46,124 nt of DNA. It comes from Ignavibacteria bacterium (GTDB taxonomy: Bacteria; Bacteroidota; Ignavibacteria; Tepidaquicellales; Tepidaquicellaceae). The notes beneath the pieces were generated by a model. It was not told the origin of the DNA and made no database searches. It saw only the letters and a program-made list of their open reading frames with translations. Position 1 is the stretch's first letter, and the number at the start of each line of letters is the position of its first letter. The stretch covers positions 1 to 46,124 of the forward strand of contig JADJWZ010000029.1 of the NCBI GenBank assembly GCA_016716125.1. Direction: 5' to 3'. A program made the translations under genes and the position numbers. Positions 10,401 to 20,920 of the stretch are shown here, in pieces.

Positions 10401-10561
10401 TCAATTATCAATGATCAATTTTAAATGATCAATTGATGTCATTGAAGATCAGAGAATCTAATTTTGCAATAAACCGGAGTTATCTAAGTTTGAGATATTA
10501 CTCTATAGTTTCAAATATTGAAAAATCAATTGATCATTTAAAATTGATAATTCATAATTGA
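10401..10561. repeat. Long inverted repeat between the two spacer tRNAs
   Basis: Bases 10401-10436 and 10526-10561 are near-perfect inverted copies of 36 nt (mismatches only in the middle of the outer part) around an 89-nt loop. The transcript could form a long stem presenting the region between tRNA-Ile and tRNA-Ala. Each arm itself has 7-base phasing (TCAATTA, TCAATGA, TCAATTT, TAAATGA in the left arm). Confidence 0.75.
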
Positions 10562-10566
10562 ACGAG

Positions 10567-10639
10567 GGGGTTATAGCTCAATTGGTAGAGCATTAGCTTT
10601 GCAAGCTAAGGGTTCGGGGTTCGAGTCCCCGTAACTCCA
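10567..10639 (+). tRNA. tRNA-Ala (anticodon TGC)
   Basis: 73 nt cloverleaf: acceptor GGGGTTA pairs with TAACTCC (one G-T), anticodon loop TTTGCAA in a TTAGC/GCTAA stem, and T arm CGGGGTTCGAGTCCCCG. No CCA is encoded. Confidence 0.97.
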
Positions 10640-10780
10640 CAGTTATACAAAGAAATAAAATTGTTCTTTTACATTTTGAAATTTCCATAAAAAAAATACA
10701 AGTTATATTGATGCACTTTCTTTTGTCGGACATCCGTCTGACGAGAGACACTACCTGTATCAATGTAGGGTTTTGGAAAA

Positions 10781-13761
<2,981 letters not shown>

Positions 13762-13830
13762 ATTTTTTTATCTTACATTGATAAGGTAGTGAATTGGGCA
13801 TCAATCTAACGTTTTTTATATATAAGTTAT

Positions 13831-13944
13831 TCCGGTGATTAAATACAGGGGTCACACCTCTTTCCATTCCGAACAGAGAAGTTAAGGCCTGTATCACTGA
13901 TGGTACTGCATGGGTAGCTGTGCGGGAGAGTAGGATTTGCCGGA
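13831..13944 (+). rRNA. rrf: 5S ribosomal RNA
   Basis: About 114 nt: 5' TCCGGTGATT pairs with the 3' TTTGCCGGA, with the conserved core CCATTCCGAACAGAGAAGTT in loop B/C. It follows 23S by 69 bases. Its last 32 bases are duplicated 846 bases downstream (see the repeat at 14759). Confidence 0.95.
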
Positions 13945-13952
13945 TTTATTTT

Positions 13953-13990
13953 AAAGCCGTCATGAAGTTTTTTTCATGACGGCTTTTTTT
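13953..13990 (+). terminator. rRNA operon terminator (copy 1)
   Basis: Stem AAAGCCGTCATGAA paired with TTCATGACGGCTTT around a T-rich loop, then a T7 run ending at 13990. A virtually identical hairpin occurs at 14798-14834. Confidence 0.9.
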
Positions 13991-14134
13991 ATTAAGAATT
14001 TTGAATTTAGATAGAGAGTATTTGTAAATGAACTGACTAAATTTGAGCAGACAAATGGCTATTATAAATTTGCATACCATCATTTTCGTTATTCTTAGTT
14101 AACTGAAAAATCTAATGTCTTTAGATGTTTTTTT

Positions 14135-14163
14135 TTTGATTGTTTAACAATATATTACCTTTG
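14135..14163 (+). promoter_or_regulatory. Putative promoter of the toxin-antitoxin pair
   Basis: TTTG at 14135-14138 and TACCTTTG (TAnnTTTG) at 14156-14163, spaced 17 bases, fit a Bacteroidota-type promoter. The -7 box overlaps the GTG at 14163, so translation from that GTG is unlikely and the ATG at 14181 is favoured. Confidence 0.5.
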
Positions 14164-14405
14164 TGAAAAATTCAAATGAAATGACTACCATAGAGTTAAA
14201 ATCAAGGATTCATAAAACAGTTGATGCAATTCAAAACGATCAGTTGTTACAAACAATTTATGATTTTTTGAAATCAAATGAAAACTCACAAACAGGTGAG
14301 TTATGGAAGTCACTTTCTGAAGAACAAAAAAATGAAGTATTATTAGCCTATGATGAGTCAGAAGATGAAGATAACTTAATAGATGGTGATGAATTGTTTA
14401 AATAG
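14163..14405 (+). CDS. Type II antitoxin, small acidic protein
   Basis: An 80-residue protein (74 if it starts at the ATG 14181, which the promoter position favours: MTTIELKSRIHKTVDAIQND). The N-terminal half is helical and the C-terminal third very acidic (YDESEDEDNLIDGDELFK), as in the short antitoxins paired with RelE/ParE toxins. It ends five bases before the toxin start. In such pairs the antitoxin neutralises the toxin in the cytoplasm and is degraded under stress. The acidic tail may wrap the basic toxin. It has no recognisable ribbon-helix-helix or HTH, so autoregulation is unclear. The whole pair lies between two copies of the 5S tail and terminator. Confidence 0.8.
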   Translation: MKNSNEMTTIELKSRIHKTVDAIQNDQLLQTIYDFLKSNENSQTGELWKSLSEEQKNEVLLAYDESEDEDNLIDGDELFK

Positions 14406-14410
14406 AACGA

Positions 14411-14701
14411 ATGAAAATTTCTCTTACAAAAAGAGCGGAAAAGAAATACAGATTAATTAAAGAATATATCAGGACAGAATGGGGAGTAAGAGTCGAATCT
14501 GCATTTGAGCAAAGGGCTAAAGATTTTTTTGATTTATTAAAAGATTTTCCGAAACAAGGTCCTTTAGAAATTGAAGAAAAACAAATCCGAGGAATAATGC
14601 TGACCAAACATACGAAAATATTTTACAGAATAAAGGGAAACAGAATTATTATACTAACATTTTTTGATGTAAGACAGGATCCTTCTAAAAAATTTAAATA
14701 G
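14411..14701 (+). CDS. RelE/ParE family toxin
   Basis: A 96-residue basic protein with the RelE/ParE fold pattern: ISLTKRAEKKYRLIKEYI helices first, a Phe-rich middle (FFDLLKDFPKQGPLEI), then strands RGIMLTKHTKIFYRIKG and RIIILTFFDVRQDPSKKF. The closing FDVRQDP stretch is characteristic of the family. ParE members poison gyrase and RelE members cut mRNA on the ribosome; which applies cannot be read from the sequence. It directly follows the antitoxin and shares its promoter. Base composition is similar to neighbours. Its downstream terminator is the copied rrn terminator. Confidence 0.9.
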   Translation: MKISLTKRAEKKYRLIKEYIRTEWGVRVESAFEQRAKDFFDLLKDFPKQGPLEIEEKQIRGIMLTKHTKIFYRIKGNRIIILTFFDVRQDPSKKFK

Positions 14702-14758
14702 AATTTAAATTTAATTCCTAAAAGAAATTAAGAATCATTATTATCTGTTTTCAGTATC

Positions 14759-14834
14759 GGTAGCTGTGCGGGAGATTTGAATTTACCGGATTTATTTTAA
14801 AGCCGTCATGAAGTTTTTTTCATGACGGCTTTTT
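14759..14834 (+). repeat. Second copy of the 5S rRNA tail plus terminator
   Basis: Bases 14759-14834 repeat 13913-13988 with four mismatches, all within the old 5S 3' end; the spacer and hairpin are identical. The offset is 846 bases. The toxin-antitoxin pair lies exactly between the copies. The hairpin at 14798-14834 probably terminates the toxin transcript. Confidence 0.9.
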
Positions 14835-14891
14835 ATATTAGGTATGGTAAATTTCTAAAATATGAAAAATGTGAAAACTATTTAATCATTT

Positions 14892-15605
14892 CTAAATAAA
14901 ATTCTTTCCGTGACATTTCTTAAACTTCTGTCCGCTGCCGCACGGACATTTTTCATTCCTTCCGGTATTTTTATAAATAACCGGTAGTGATGGATAATCA
15001 ATTCTGTTTTTTTCATTTTTTAAGATAGCTTTGGATTTCCTTTCAATACTTCGTTCCCAATCCGAAAAATGTTTATAAACTTCTTCTATTGAGGGGAGTT
15101 TTCTTATGTCAGCTGTATTTTGTTTGCTGTGAAGATCTTCCAGTACTTCATCTAAAAATCCGGCACACTCTGTATCTGCCAGTCCGGACTGATATATTTT
15201 CACAATCGTCTCTTCCAGTTCATATGCTTTCAGTTCCAGAAGATCACAAACCATCAGACCAATCAATGAAGTATCATTTATTCCGTCACTTTCTTTGTGC
15301 TCCAGAAAGTAATTTAATATAATGTAATACCATTGTATTACCTCTTCCCTTCTTTCCGGAAAGTGTAATGCTATTTGTGTAACTGCCTGACTAATAGAGG
15401 TTCTTGCATAAGTGTCATTTCCCTCCTCTAATATAAAGTCTCTCAAAATATCTAACCGATCCTGACCTAGAGTAAAAATAATTTTCCATACATCTTCAGT
15501 TAGTCCGTCAGATAACCAATAATCTAGTAATTTTTCATCTTGCCTGAGCAAATCCAGAACAGCATCAAGAGCTTCATATGCTTTAAGTTCTGAAAGCATA
15601 AACAA
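14892..15605 (-). CDS. DUF1186-like protein with C-terminal SEC-C motif (downstream half of a split gene)
   Basis: The first ATG is at 15605, but the frame is open from 15719, immediately after the TAG that ends the TPR frame, and that extra stretch (ESLIEDLKKVISDSISRYNY) reads like normal protein. The middle is an alpha-helical HEAT-like region (YARTSISQAVTQIALHFPER). The C terminus has the SEC-C zinc motif CPCGSGQKFKKCH, also found at the end of SecA. As far as I recall, homologues carry the TPR part and this part in one chain, so the TAG at 15720 looks like a nonsense change in a gene of about 530 residues. Role unknown; SEC-C suggests zinc-dependent protein binding. Confidence 0.7.
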   Translation of the reverse strand: MFMLSELKAYEALDAVLDLLRQDEKLLDYWLSDGLTEDVWKIIFTLGQDRLDILRDFILEEGNDTYARTSISQAVTQIALHFPERREEVIQWYYIILNYFLEHKESDGINDTSLIGLMVCDLLELKAYELEETIVKIYQSGLADTECAGFLDEVLEDLHSKQNTADIRKLPSIEEVYKHFSDWERSIERKSKAILKNEKNRIDYPSLPVIYKNTGRNEKCPCGSGQKFKKCHGKNFI

Positions 15606-15719
15606 TGCATGAAATAGAAAACTATGAGTATTAAATTCCCAATCTGTCTCTTTCTTAAAATAGTTATACCTTGAAATACTGTCTGAAATTACTTTCTTCA
15701 GATCTTCAATTAAACTTTC

Positions 15720-16481
15720 CTAGGCAGTTCTAATTAAATTTCTTATAACATTGTAATCAATTTGAAATCCGTATTGATAAAGCAATTTAATTTCAGGGTT
15801 AATGAATTCCGGTTCTGATTTTGTTTGTTTATACTTGGGTTTAGAAATGAATTCCGGTGATCTGAGACTTTTACCTCTCAACCTGAATTTCTCAAATTCT
15901 TTCTTAAAATTATGTAAGGCGATTGCTTCTGCAGCTTTTGTAGTTTTCACATTATCTTTATCAAGATCAGTCATAATTTTATACCGCATTTCAGCCGCTT
16001 CAATATTTCCGGTCTCGATGAAATAATAAACTGCTATTTGAAAAAACGACATTACTTCTTCTATATGAAAGACATCTCTTTCTGGATACAGTGATTTTAT
16101 TTCCATTGCCTCGCCAAGAATTGCAGGTATCTTTTTAAAATCCTTATTCTTCAGATATTCCATTGCAAGATTGATCTTACCGAAAAAATAATCCGGATGT
16201 TCTTTAACAATTTCTTTATTGAGAATAAATGCCTCGTCGAGCTTGCCAATATAAGAATAATAAGTAGAAAGGTAGTTTTTAAATTGAGGTATATTTGGAT
16301 ACTTCTTAATTAATTTTTCAATACGAATTTCGGCATTCTTTTTCTTCTGTAAAACATTTTTTAATGTGACTTCAAGAAGCTTTCTTATTTCAGGAGTAAT
16401 TCCGTTTTCTTCATCAAGTTCGTCGGGATTATAAACAATTTTGTATTTTGTAAGGATCAAAGAATCATATTTTGTATTCAT
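15720..16481 (-). CDS. TPR-type N-terminal half of the split DUF1186/SEC-C gene
   Basis: The longest frame starts at 16511, but ATG 16481 (MNTKYDSLILTKYKIVYNPD) is preferred, because a TATCTTTG -7 box on the minus strand at 16498-16505 lies between the two and would start transcription near 16491. The protein has TPR-like helix pairs (NYLSTYYSYIGKLDEAFILN and GKINLAMEYLKNKDFKKIPA) and a Lys-rich linker toward the end. It stops at a TAG at 15720-15722, in the same frame as the DUF1186/SEC-C half, so the two appear to be one gene with a premature stop. TAG is a normal stop for other genes here, so recoding is unlikely. Confidence 0.7.
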   Translation of the reverse strand: MNTKYDSLILTKYKIVYNPDELDEENGITPEIRKLLEVTLKNVLQKKKNAEIRIEKLIKKYPNIPQFKNYLSTYYSYIGKLDEAFILNKEIVKEHPDYFFGKINLAMEYLKNKDFKKIPAILGEAMEIKSLYPERDVFHIEEVMSFFQIAVYYFIETGNIEAAEMRYKIMTDLDKDNVKTTKAAEAIALHNFKKEFEKFRLRGKSLRSPEFISKPKYKQTKSEPEFINPEIKLLYQYGFQIDYNVIRNLIRTA

Positions 16482-16497
16482 AACAAATGTTATTTTG

Positions 16498-16505
16498 CAA
16501 AGATA
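16498..16505 (-). promoter_or_regulatory. Putative -7 box of the TPR/DUF1186 gene
   Basis: TATCTTTG on the minus strand matches TAnnTTTG and sits 17 bases before ATG 16481. No good -33 TTTG was found. Confidence 0.4.
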
Positions 16506-16557
16506 AAACATTTAAATATAAAAATCTAAACCGTTTTTTTTTATCCGTTTAAATCTT

Positions 16558-16595
16558 AATATGGTATAGCTATATTATTAATACCATACCATATT
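16558..16595. promoter_or_regulatory. Inverted repeat in front of the fic gene, possible operator
   Basis: AATATGGTAT at 16558-16567 and ATACCATATT at 16586-16595 form a perfect 10-bp inverted repeat with an 18-base AT-rich spacer. A second ATACCAT begins at 16581. The repeat ends six bases before the fic ATG. It fits a dimeric repressor site in the divergent region with the TPR gene; no candidate regulator is adjacent. Confidence 0.45.
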
Positions 16596-16601
16596 AAAAG
16601 A

Positions 16602-16916
16602 ATGATATACATAAATAAAAATATCATAGAGAGAATTGACGCAAAGCTGGAGCAGCTGAAAAGACTCAGACCTATTCAGCCTGCGTTGTTAAAAAAACTT
16701 CACGAACAATTCGCTTTAGAGCTTACTTATAATTCCAATGCTATAGAAGGAAACTCTCTCACGCTGAAAGAAACTTTTCTTGTAATTAACGAAGGTTTCA
16801 CGATTAAAGGAAAACCTATGAAAGATCATCTCGAAGCGAAAGATCACTATGAAGCGCTTGAATATTTGTATGAGCTGACAGAAAATCAAAAGAGAATTTT
16901 TCTGAAGTCACTTTGA
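16602..16916 (+). CDS. Fic family protein, N-terminal fragment
   Basis: The start ATG is at 16602. Residues about 45-52 (SNAIEGNS) match the class II inhibitory helix motif (S/T)xxxE(G/N), which blocks the ATP site until relieved. The rest is the N-terminal helical part of the Fic fold. The frame stops at 16916 after QKRIFLKSL, four bases into the start of the next frame. One more T in the T5 run at 16897-16901 restores RIFSEVTLRTLHQLVLRE, the expected family sequence. So this and the next entry are one gene of about 320 codons, either truly frameshifted or mis-sequenced in a homopolymer. Confidence 0.85.
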   Translation: MIYINKNIIERIDAKLEQLKRLRPIQPALLKKLHEQFALELTYNSNAIEGNSLTLKETFLVINEGFTIKGKPMKDHLEAKDHYEALEYLYELTENQKRIFLKSL

Positions 16917-17566
16917 GAACTCTGCATCAGCTGGTTTTAAGAGAAACAAATTCTAAGGAAGCCGGAAAATACAGAACAGGAAATGTGTTAATAACAGGTT
17001 CATCCCATACTCCGCCGGATGCAATGGAAGTACCCGTAAAAATTAAAGAAATATTCGAGTGGATAAAAATAAACAGGAATAAGATCCATATAGTAGAACT
17101 ATCCGGCATAATTCACCATAAAATTTCAAATATCCATCCTTTTGCTGACGGCAACGGACGAACTGCCAGATTATTCATGAATTTATTATTAATGCAAAAA
17201 GGATTTCCGGTTGTTGTAATTTTAAATAATGACAGAAAAAAATATTACAATGCATTATCTAAAGCTGACCGCGGTGACATTTCGCCTTTTCTCAGATTAA
17301 TCGCGCAGTCTGTGGAGCGCTCTCTTAATATTTATCTTAAAACACTTTTGCCGCAAAAGGAAAAATCTAAAAAGTATTTCCCTCTTTCACAAATTTCAAA
17401 AAATACTCCGTACTCTGAGAAATATTTAAACCTCCTGGCGCGGCACGGCAAAATCGCTGCTCATAAAGAAGGCAGAAATTGGGTTACATCTCTCGATTCA
17501 ATAAATAAATATCGTGAAGAGAGAAAGGAAAAGATAGTAATGCAAATAATCAAGAAAGTCCAGTAG
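16913..17566 (+). CDS. Fic family protein, catalytic fragment
   Basis: Fic proteins transfer AMP (or another nucleotide group) from ATP to hydroxyl side chains of target proteins. The catalytic loop HPFADGNGRTAR (HxFxxGNGRxxR) is intact with its His, acidic residue and Arg, and the flap region TGSSHTPPDA is present. The C-terminal part (KYFPLSQISKNTPYSEKYLN) resembles the winged-helix tail of stand-alone Fic proteins. The TTG start at 16913 is not real; the fragment continues the previous entry after a single-base deletion. The intact active site argues that the lesion is recent or an error. The gene ends at a TAG and is followed by a terminator. Confidence 0.85.
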   Translation: MRTLHQLVLRETNSKEAGKYRTGNVLITGSSHTPPDAMEVPVKIKEIFEWIKINRNKIHIVELSGIIHHKISNIHPFADGNGRTARLFMNLLLMQKGFPVVVILNNDRKKYYNALSKADRGDISPFLRLIAQSVERSLNIYLKTLLPQKEKSKKYFPLSQISKNTPYSEKYLNLLARHGKIAAHKEGRNWVTSLDSINKYREERKEKIVMQIIKKVQ

Positions 17567-17621
17567 AGTGATCGGTAAATAGTTTTTTACTTCCAATGAT
17601 TTGGTATGACATGATATAAAT

Positions 17622-17660
17622 TAAAAACCGCCGCTAATTTAATTAGAGACGGCTTTTTTA
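17622..17660 (+). terminator. Likely terminator after fic
   Basis: GCCG plus CTAAT pair with ATTAG plus CGGC (with a three-base bulge AGA), followed by a T-run at 17654-17659. Confidence 0.6.
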
Positions 17661-17718
17661 TAATTTTAAATTAACTTTTTTACATACATAGAGTTGACGG
17701 TTATTACATATAATTTTC

Positions 17719-18540
17719 TTATGGAAAACTGTTTTTGCTTATTAACCAGAAACCAAACTCATCATATATTAAATTTAATTTAAATTCTGATGTAATCTGT
17801 CCGTTAGGCAGTCCGTTTTCTAATACTGAAAATGAGATAGCTCCTGATACTTCCCCGGTTTTTTTCTCCAGATCAAAAGTTACATTGAAAAACTCTATAA
17901 AGTCCAAACCGGCCGGATTTATTTCCTCTCTGAAAGTTATTAAAATTTTAATATATTCATTCTTAGGAATTGTTTTACCCAGGTAAGAGATCATATCATT
18001 TAAATATATGAATCCGGTATGTTCCTCATTAAATCGTTCATCAAGAAAAAATTTAAAAAAATCATCAACAGCTTCTTTAATATCATATTCATGATTCGGA
18101 TGAGAGTCTTCATAAATGAAATTTGTATTCATTCCATCTATCCGGATATCATCTATTTCCTTCTTAAAAAATTCTTCTGTGATAAATTCATACTTTATCC
18201 TGTCATTATAATCACAAAGAAAATTCAATGTCAGATTGTTTTTTTCCATCAGCTCGAAAAAGCAGTCAAGCTCTGAAGAGATCTCTTCATCATTCATATC
18301 AGACATTTTTTTGAATTCCGGTTTATCTAATCTTTCATAGACGCTTATTCTTTTTGCATCTTTAAATTGTTTTTCAAAATTGTAAATGTTATTAAGCCAC
18401 TCATTTTCTAACTCGTCAGGCAGATCTGATTTCATTTCTTTCATACCGAATTCTGCAGTCAATTTCATTTTGAGCAGATCATTTTCCGCCTTAAGATTTT
18501 CCCTTTTCGTAAGCCCTCTGACTTTGTCCTTTGCTTTCAT
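17719..18540 (-). CDS. Conserved hypothetical protein
   Basis: A 273-residue soluble protein with no signal peptide or membrane segment. The N terminus is a Lys/Glu-rich helix (KRENLKAENDLLKMKLTAEF) that could form a coiled coil. The rest mixes acidic helices with Phe-rich strands, and the last 80 residues look beta-rich, with LDFIEFFNVTFDLEKKTGEV and a closing FGFWLISKNSF that resembles the end of an NTF2-like fold. Similar proteins of unknown function occur in Bacteroidota as far as I recall. ATG 18540 is the only reasonable start; there is no Shine-Dalgarno. It stands alone, convergent with fic. No function can be assigned. Confidence 0.7.
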   Translation of the reverse strand: MKAKDKVRGLTKRENLKAENDLLKMKLTAEFGMKEMKSDLPDELENEWLNNIYNFEKQFKDAKRISVYERLDKPEFKKMSDMNDEEISSELDCFFELMEKNNLTLNFLCDYNDRIKYEFITEEFFKKEIDDIRIDGMNTNFIYEDSHPNHEYDIKEAVDDFFKFFLDERFNEEHTGFIYLNDMISYLGKTIPKNEYIKILITFREEINPAGLDFIEFFNVTFDLEKKTGEVSGAISFSVLENGLPNGQITSEFKLNLIYDEFGFWLISKNSFP

Positions 18541-18767
18541 TTTAAATGTTGTTTAATTAATGAATAAAATATTAAATGGTAATAACGGCATTAAATTACA
18601 TCCGATAAAATTTAATGTCAAAGGTTAATTTTCCAGGTTTGTGAAAGTTTGTATTCTAAATTTCTTGATTAGAATATGGGGTATTACGGAAGCATAAAGT
18701 TTTAAACTGATAGTTTAATTATAACATTTGAGTCAGGTGGATTGGACACCTTTTGTCGATTATACTT

Positions 18768-19526
18768 TCAAAATGAAAGCTTAAAGAAGGGATTATTTAG
18801 TCTTTCATTCAAATCTCTTTCATAAAATTCTTTTTTATCCGGGACATTCTCAATCAGAAACTCATAATATGTTTTGAAATATTGCTTTTGAGCCTCAGCG
18901 TCATTTGCGGCTTTTTGTTTGAAAGGATAAGCTTGTTCTTCGGCGAGCGGAATTAAAACATAATATTCAAGCGCACGGATGCGGTCATCAGGCTGATAAG
19001 TATTTACTGATCCGCAGCTTTCGCATTTCAGGTTGATGGACAAAAAAGAATAAATTTTTATCGGAAGTTCGGCAGCGCATTGTGTGCATAGGTGAAGTTT
19101 TTTGTCATCAATATGTTTCTTCACATTGTCAAGAATTTTTCTTGCAGCCTTACCGGAAGTTGTTACATCAAAAATGCCAAATTCCCAGTCAAGCCATTGT
19201 TTAAAGTAATCAAGTTTACTTCTCTGTTCATTTATCTGATCCCAGGATACTCCGATCTTCTCCATCTCAGTCTGCATTTTATTCCAGCCCTCTTCAGCTT
19301 TTTTGGAAAGCTGCTCGACAGTCTGATTCTTAAGGCCGGTTTTGACATTATGAATTATAACATTATCAAACTGCAGATTCTCAATTACATTATTGAGTGG
19401 TTCCTCGGATTGTTTTAATACTTCATAATACCGTTCCTTTAATTTTTCTATAAACGAATCCCATCTTCCGATAAGTTTTTGAAATTCTTCTGAGTTATTG
19501 TCTTTGTTAAAAATAGATGACAGCAT
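18768..19526 (-). CDS. Zinc-ribbon protein of unknown function (third gene of a cluster)
   Basis: The frame extends up to 19586, but that start would overlap the upstream gene by 50 bases. ATG 19526 (MLSSIFNKDNNSEEF) leaves a 10-base gap and is preferred, giving 252 residues. The first half is helical and Gln/Lys/Glu-rich. A four-cysteine ribbon follows: CTQC, then after about 20 residues CESC. The C-terminal quarter is helical and charged (YFKTYYEFLIENVPDKKEFY). No transmembrane segment is seen. It is the last gene of a run 20586-18768 in which two of three proteins have zinc ribbons, suggesting a metal-dependent assembly. Function unknown. Confidence 0.7.
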   Translation of the reverse strand: MLSSIFNKDNNSEEFQKLIGRWDSFIEKLKERYYEVLKQSEEPLNNVIENLQFDNVIIHNVKTGLKNQTVEQLSKKAEEGWNKMQTEMEKIGVSWDQINEQRSKLDYFKQWLDWEFGIFDVTTSGKAARKILDNVKKHIDDKKLHLCTQCAAELPIKIYSFLSINLKCESCGSVNTYQPDDRIRALEYYVLIPLAEEQAYPFKQKAANDAEAQKQYFKTYYEFLIENVPDKKEFYERDLNERLNNPFFKLSF

Positions 19527-19536
19527 ATTAAAAATT

Positions 19537-20046
19537 TTAGTTGGCGTTTTCGAAAAGTTTACTTCCGCAGAAAAGGCAATTATCATACTGCATTTCTTCG
19601 AGACGCGGAGCGCCGCAGTTCTTACATTTAATGGTATGGTGCTTTGACTTTTGCAGCCCTTCGGAATATTTGTTCATCGTTATTGATGCATTGCTGAATA
19701 TATCTCCCATTCCCGAAAAAGGTTTTATCTTCTGATAATATTTTATTATCTCATCATCCATATTAAAGTTGCCTGCGGTATTTGGATGTCCTTCATCAGG
19801 CTGTGCGGAATATTTCCGGACAATAATTTCATAGACTCTTCTGAGCTCGAGCGGATAAGCTCCTTTGGTAATTTTCATTTCTGAATTCAACAGCATTTTG
19901 ATCTCATCTTCGGAAAGAGGAGAAGCGCTGTAAGACTGCATGAAAGTTTTCCATTTAGCATCACCTCCTTTTTCAGAGTGAAGCGCATTCTGGTATGCTC
20001 GGTCGATCTCAGTTTTAAAGTCAGTGATATTTTTGTCTTCAGACAT
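19537..20046 (-). CDS. Small protein with C-terminal zinc ribbon (second gene of the cluster)
   Basis: A 169-residue protein. A charged helical N terminus (TDFKTEIDRAYQNALHSEKG) leads to a central helical region. The last 30 residues hold CKNCGAPRLEEM and CLFCGSKLF, a classic four-cysteine ribbon with CxxCG and CxxCGS knuckles. No signal peptide. It starts 21 bases after the DUF6620-like gene and is followed within 10 bases by the next zinc-ribbon gene, so the three are almost certainly co-transcribed. I do not recognise the family. Confidence 0.7.
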   Translation of the reverse strand: MSEDKNITDFKTEIDRAYQNALHSEKGGDAKWKTFMQSYSASPLSEDEIKMLLNSEMKITKGAYPLELRRVYEIIVRKYSAQPDEGHPNTAGNFNMDDEIIKYYQKIKPFSGMGDIFSNASITMNKYSEGLQKSKHHTIKCKNCGAPRLEEMQYDNCLFCGSKLFENAN

Positions 20047-20067
20047 ACAGTAAAATCAATAATTGTT

Positions 20068-20586
20068 TTAGAATTCTATGTCACCATGAGAACCCGGACC
20101 CTGCATACTTTCATATTTTTTTCTGTATTCAGCATCGAGCTGAGCCATTTTTGCTGCGAGTGAAAAATCCGACATCATTTTACCTGACCAGTATGAGCTG
20201 ACGTTTGAATAATCTGCAACGGTCATTCCAAAATCTTTCAAAACATCCTGCGCATCCCGTCCCTGTTTACCGAGTACATCCTGCGCAACCATAGACTCAA
20301 TATATTTCTCAAAGGGAATTGATTCGGCGTTTATCTGTGATCCGCTGCCAAGATTACCGCTAGCTTTTGTATTAAATGCAGCAGCGTATTTTGTAGCGAT
20401 GGTAAATGAAGTATCATTTTTCATTCTTGTCAGCCATTCATTATTTACCCGGTCCCATTTCGGCATATCAACGCCGAGTGATTTTACTGCATCTTCAGTT
20501 GACACACCTGAAGCAAGCTGTCCGTTGACGCTTGCCCATTGTTCCAATGTAATTCCTTCTACAGGTTCCAGTAATTGATTTGACAT
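20068..20586 (-). CDS. DUF6620-like protein with two internal repeats (first gene of the cluster)
   Basis: A 172-residue soluble protein. Two similar modules of about 65 residues are visible: ITLEQWASVNGQL...WLTRMKNDTSFTIATKYAAAF (about 13-72) and IPFEKYIESMVAQ...YWSGKMMSDFSLAAKMAQL (about 91-152). Each ends in an aromatic-x-x-(R/K)M-x-x-D-x-(S)F helix. The pattern resembles DUF6620 as I remember it, with moderate certainty. Start ATG 20586; no Shine-Dalgarno. It opens the cluster with the two zinc-ribbon genes downstream. Function unknown. Confidence 0.65.
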   Translation of the reverse strand: MSNQLLEPVEGITLEQWASVNGQLASGVSTEDAVKSLGVDMPKWDRVNNEWLTRMKNDTSFTIATKYAAAFNTKASGNLGSGSQINAESIPFEKYIESMVAQDVLGKQGRDAQDVLKDFGMTVADYSNVSSYWSGKMMSDFSLAAKMAQLDAEYRKKYESMQGPGSHGDIEF

Positions 20587-20920
20587 GATGTTATTTAATT
20601 TATTTTAGTAAGTGAAAGTAATATAATAATATCGGTTAAATTTTTCTATTTAAAATTAGAATTGTAAAATCAAACTCATCAATGTGTCCGAAAGATTAAA
20701 TTTAAAGTTTATATTAAAATTTATTATGAATGTAAATTCGTTTAAAGGCAGGTTTATTTAATCCGGAATTTTGTATTACAGTTAACTTACATTAAAAGAA
20801 AAAATGACTTTTCAAATGAGACTACAAGATTTATCGGTTCAGGAATATGAGTATAAAGAGAGTTGTTTCAGGATCAGATTCTTTTTTAATGCAATATTCT
20901 TTTTTATATAATTTAAAAGA
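20587..20920. other. Intergenic region, nothing recognised
   Basis: 334 bases of AT-rich sequence between two minus-strand genes. It must hold the promoter of the DUF6620-like gene, but no TAnnTTTG box was found near its start. No hairpin or repeat stands out. Confidence 0.4.

Noticed and set aside
14135..14834. Insertion sequence or integrative element carrying the toxin-antitoxin pair
   Set aside because: No transposase, integrase or terminal inverted repeats are present; only the duplicated 5S tail supports mobility, so it is reported as an observation instead.
15720..15722. TAG recoding as a sense codon
   Set aside because: Other genes in the window end at TAG (for example fic and the PH-domain gene), so TAG is a working stop.
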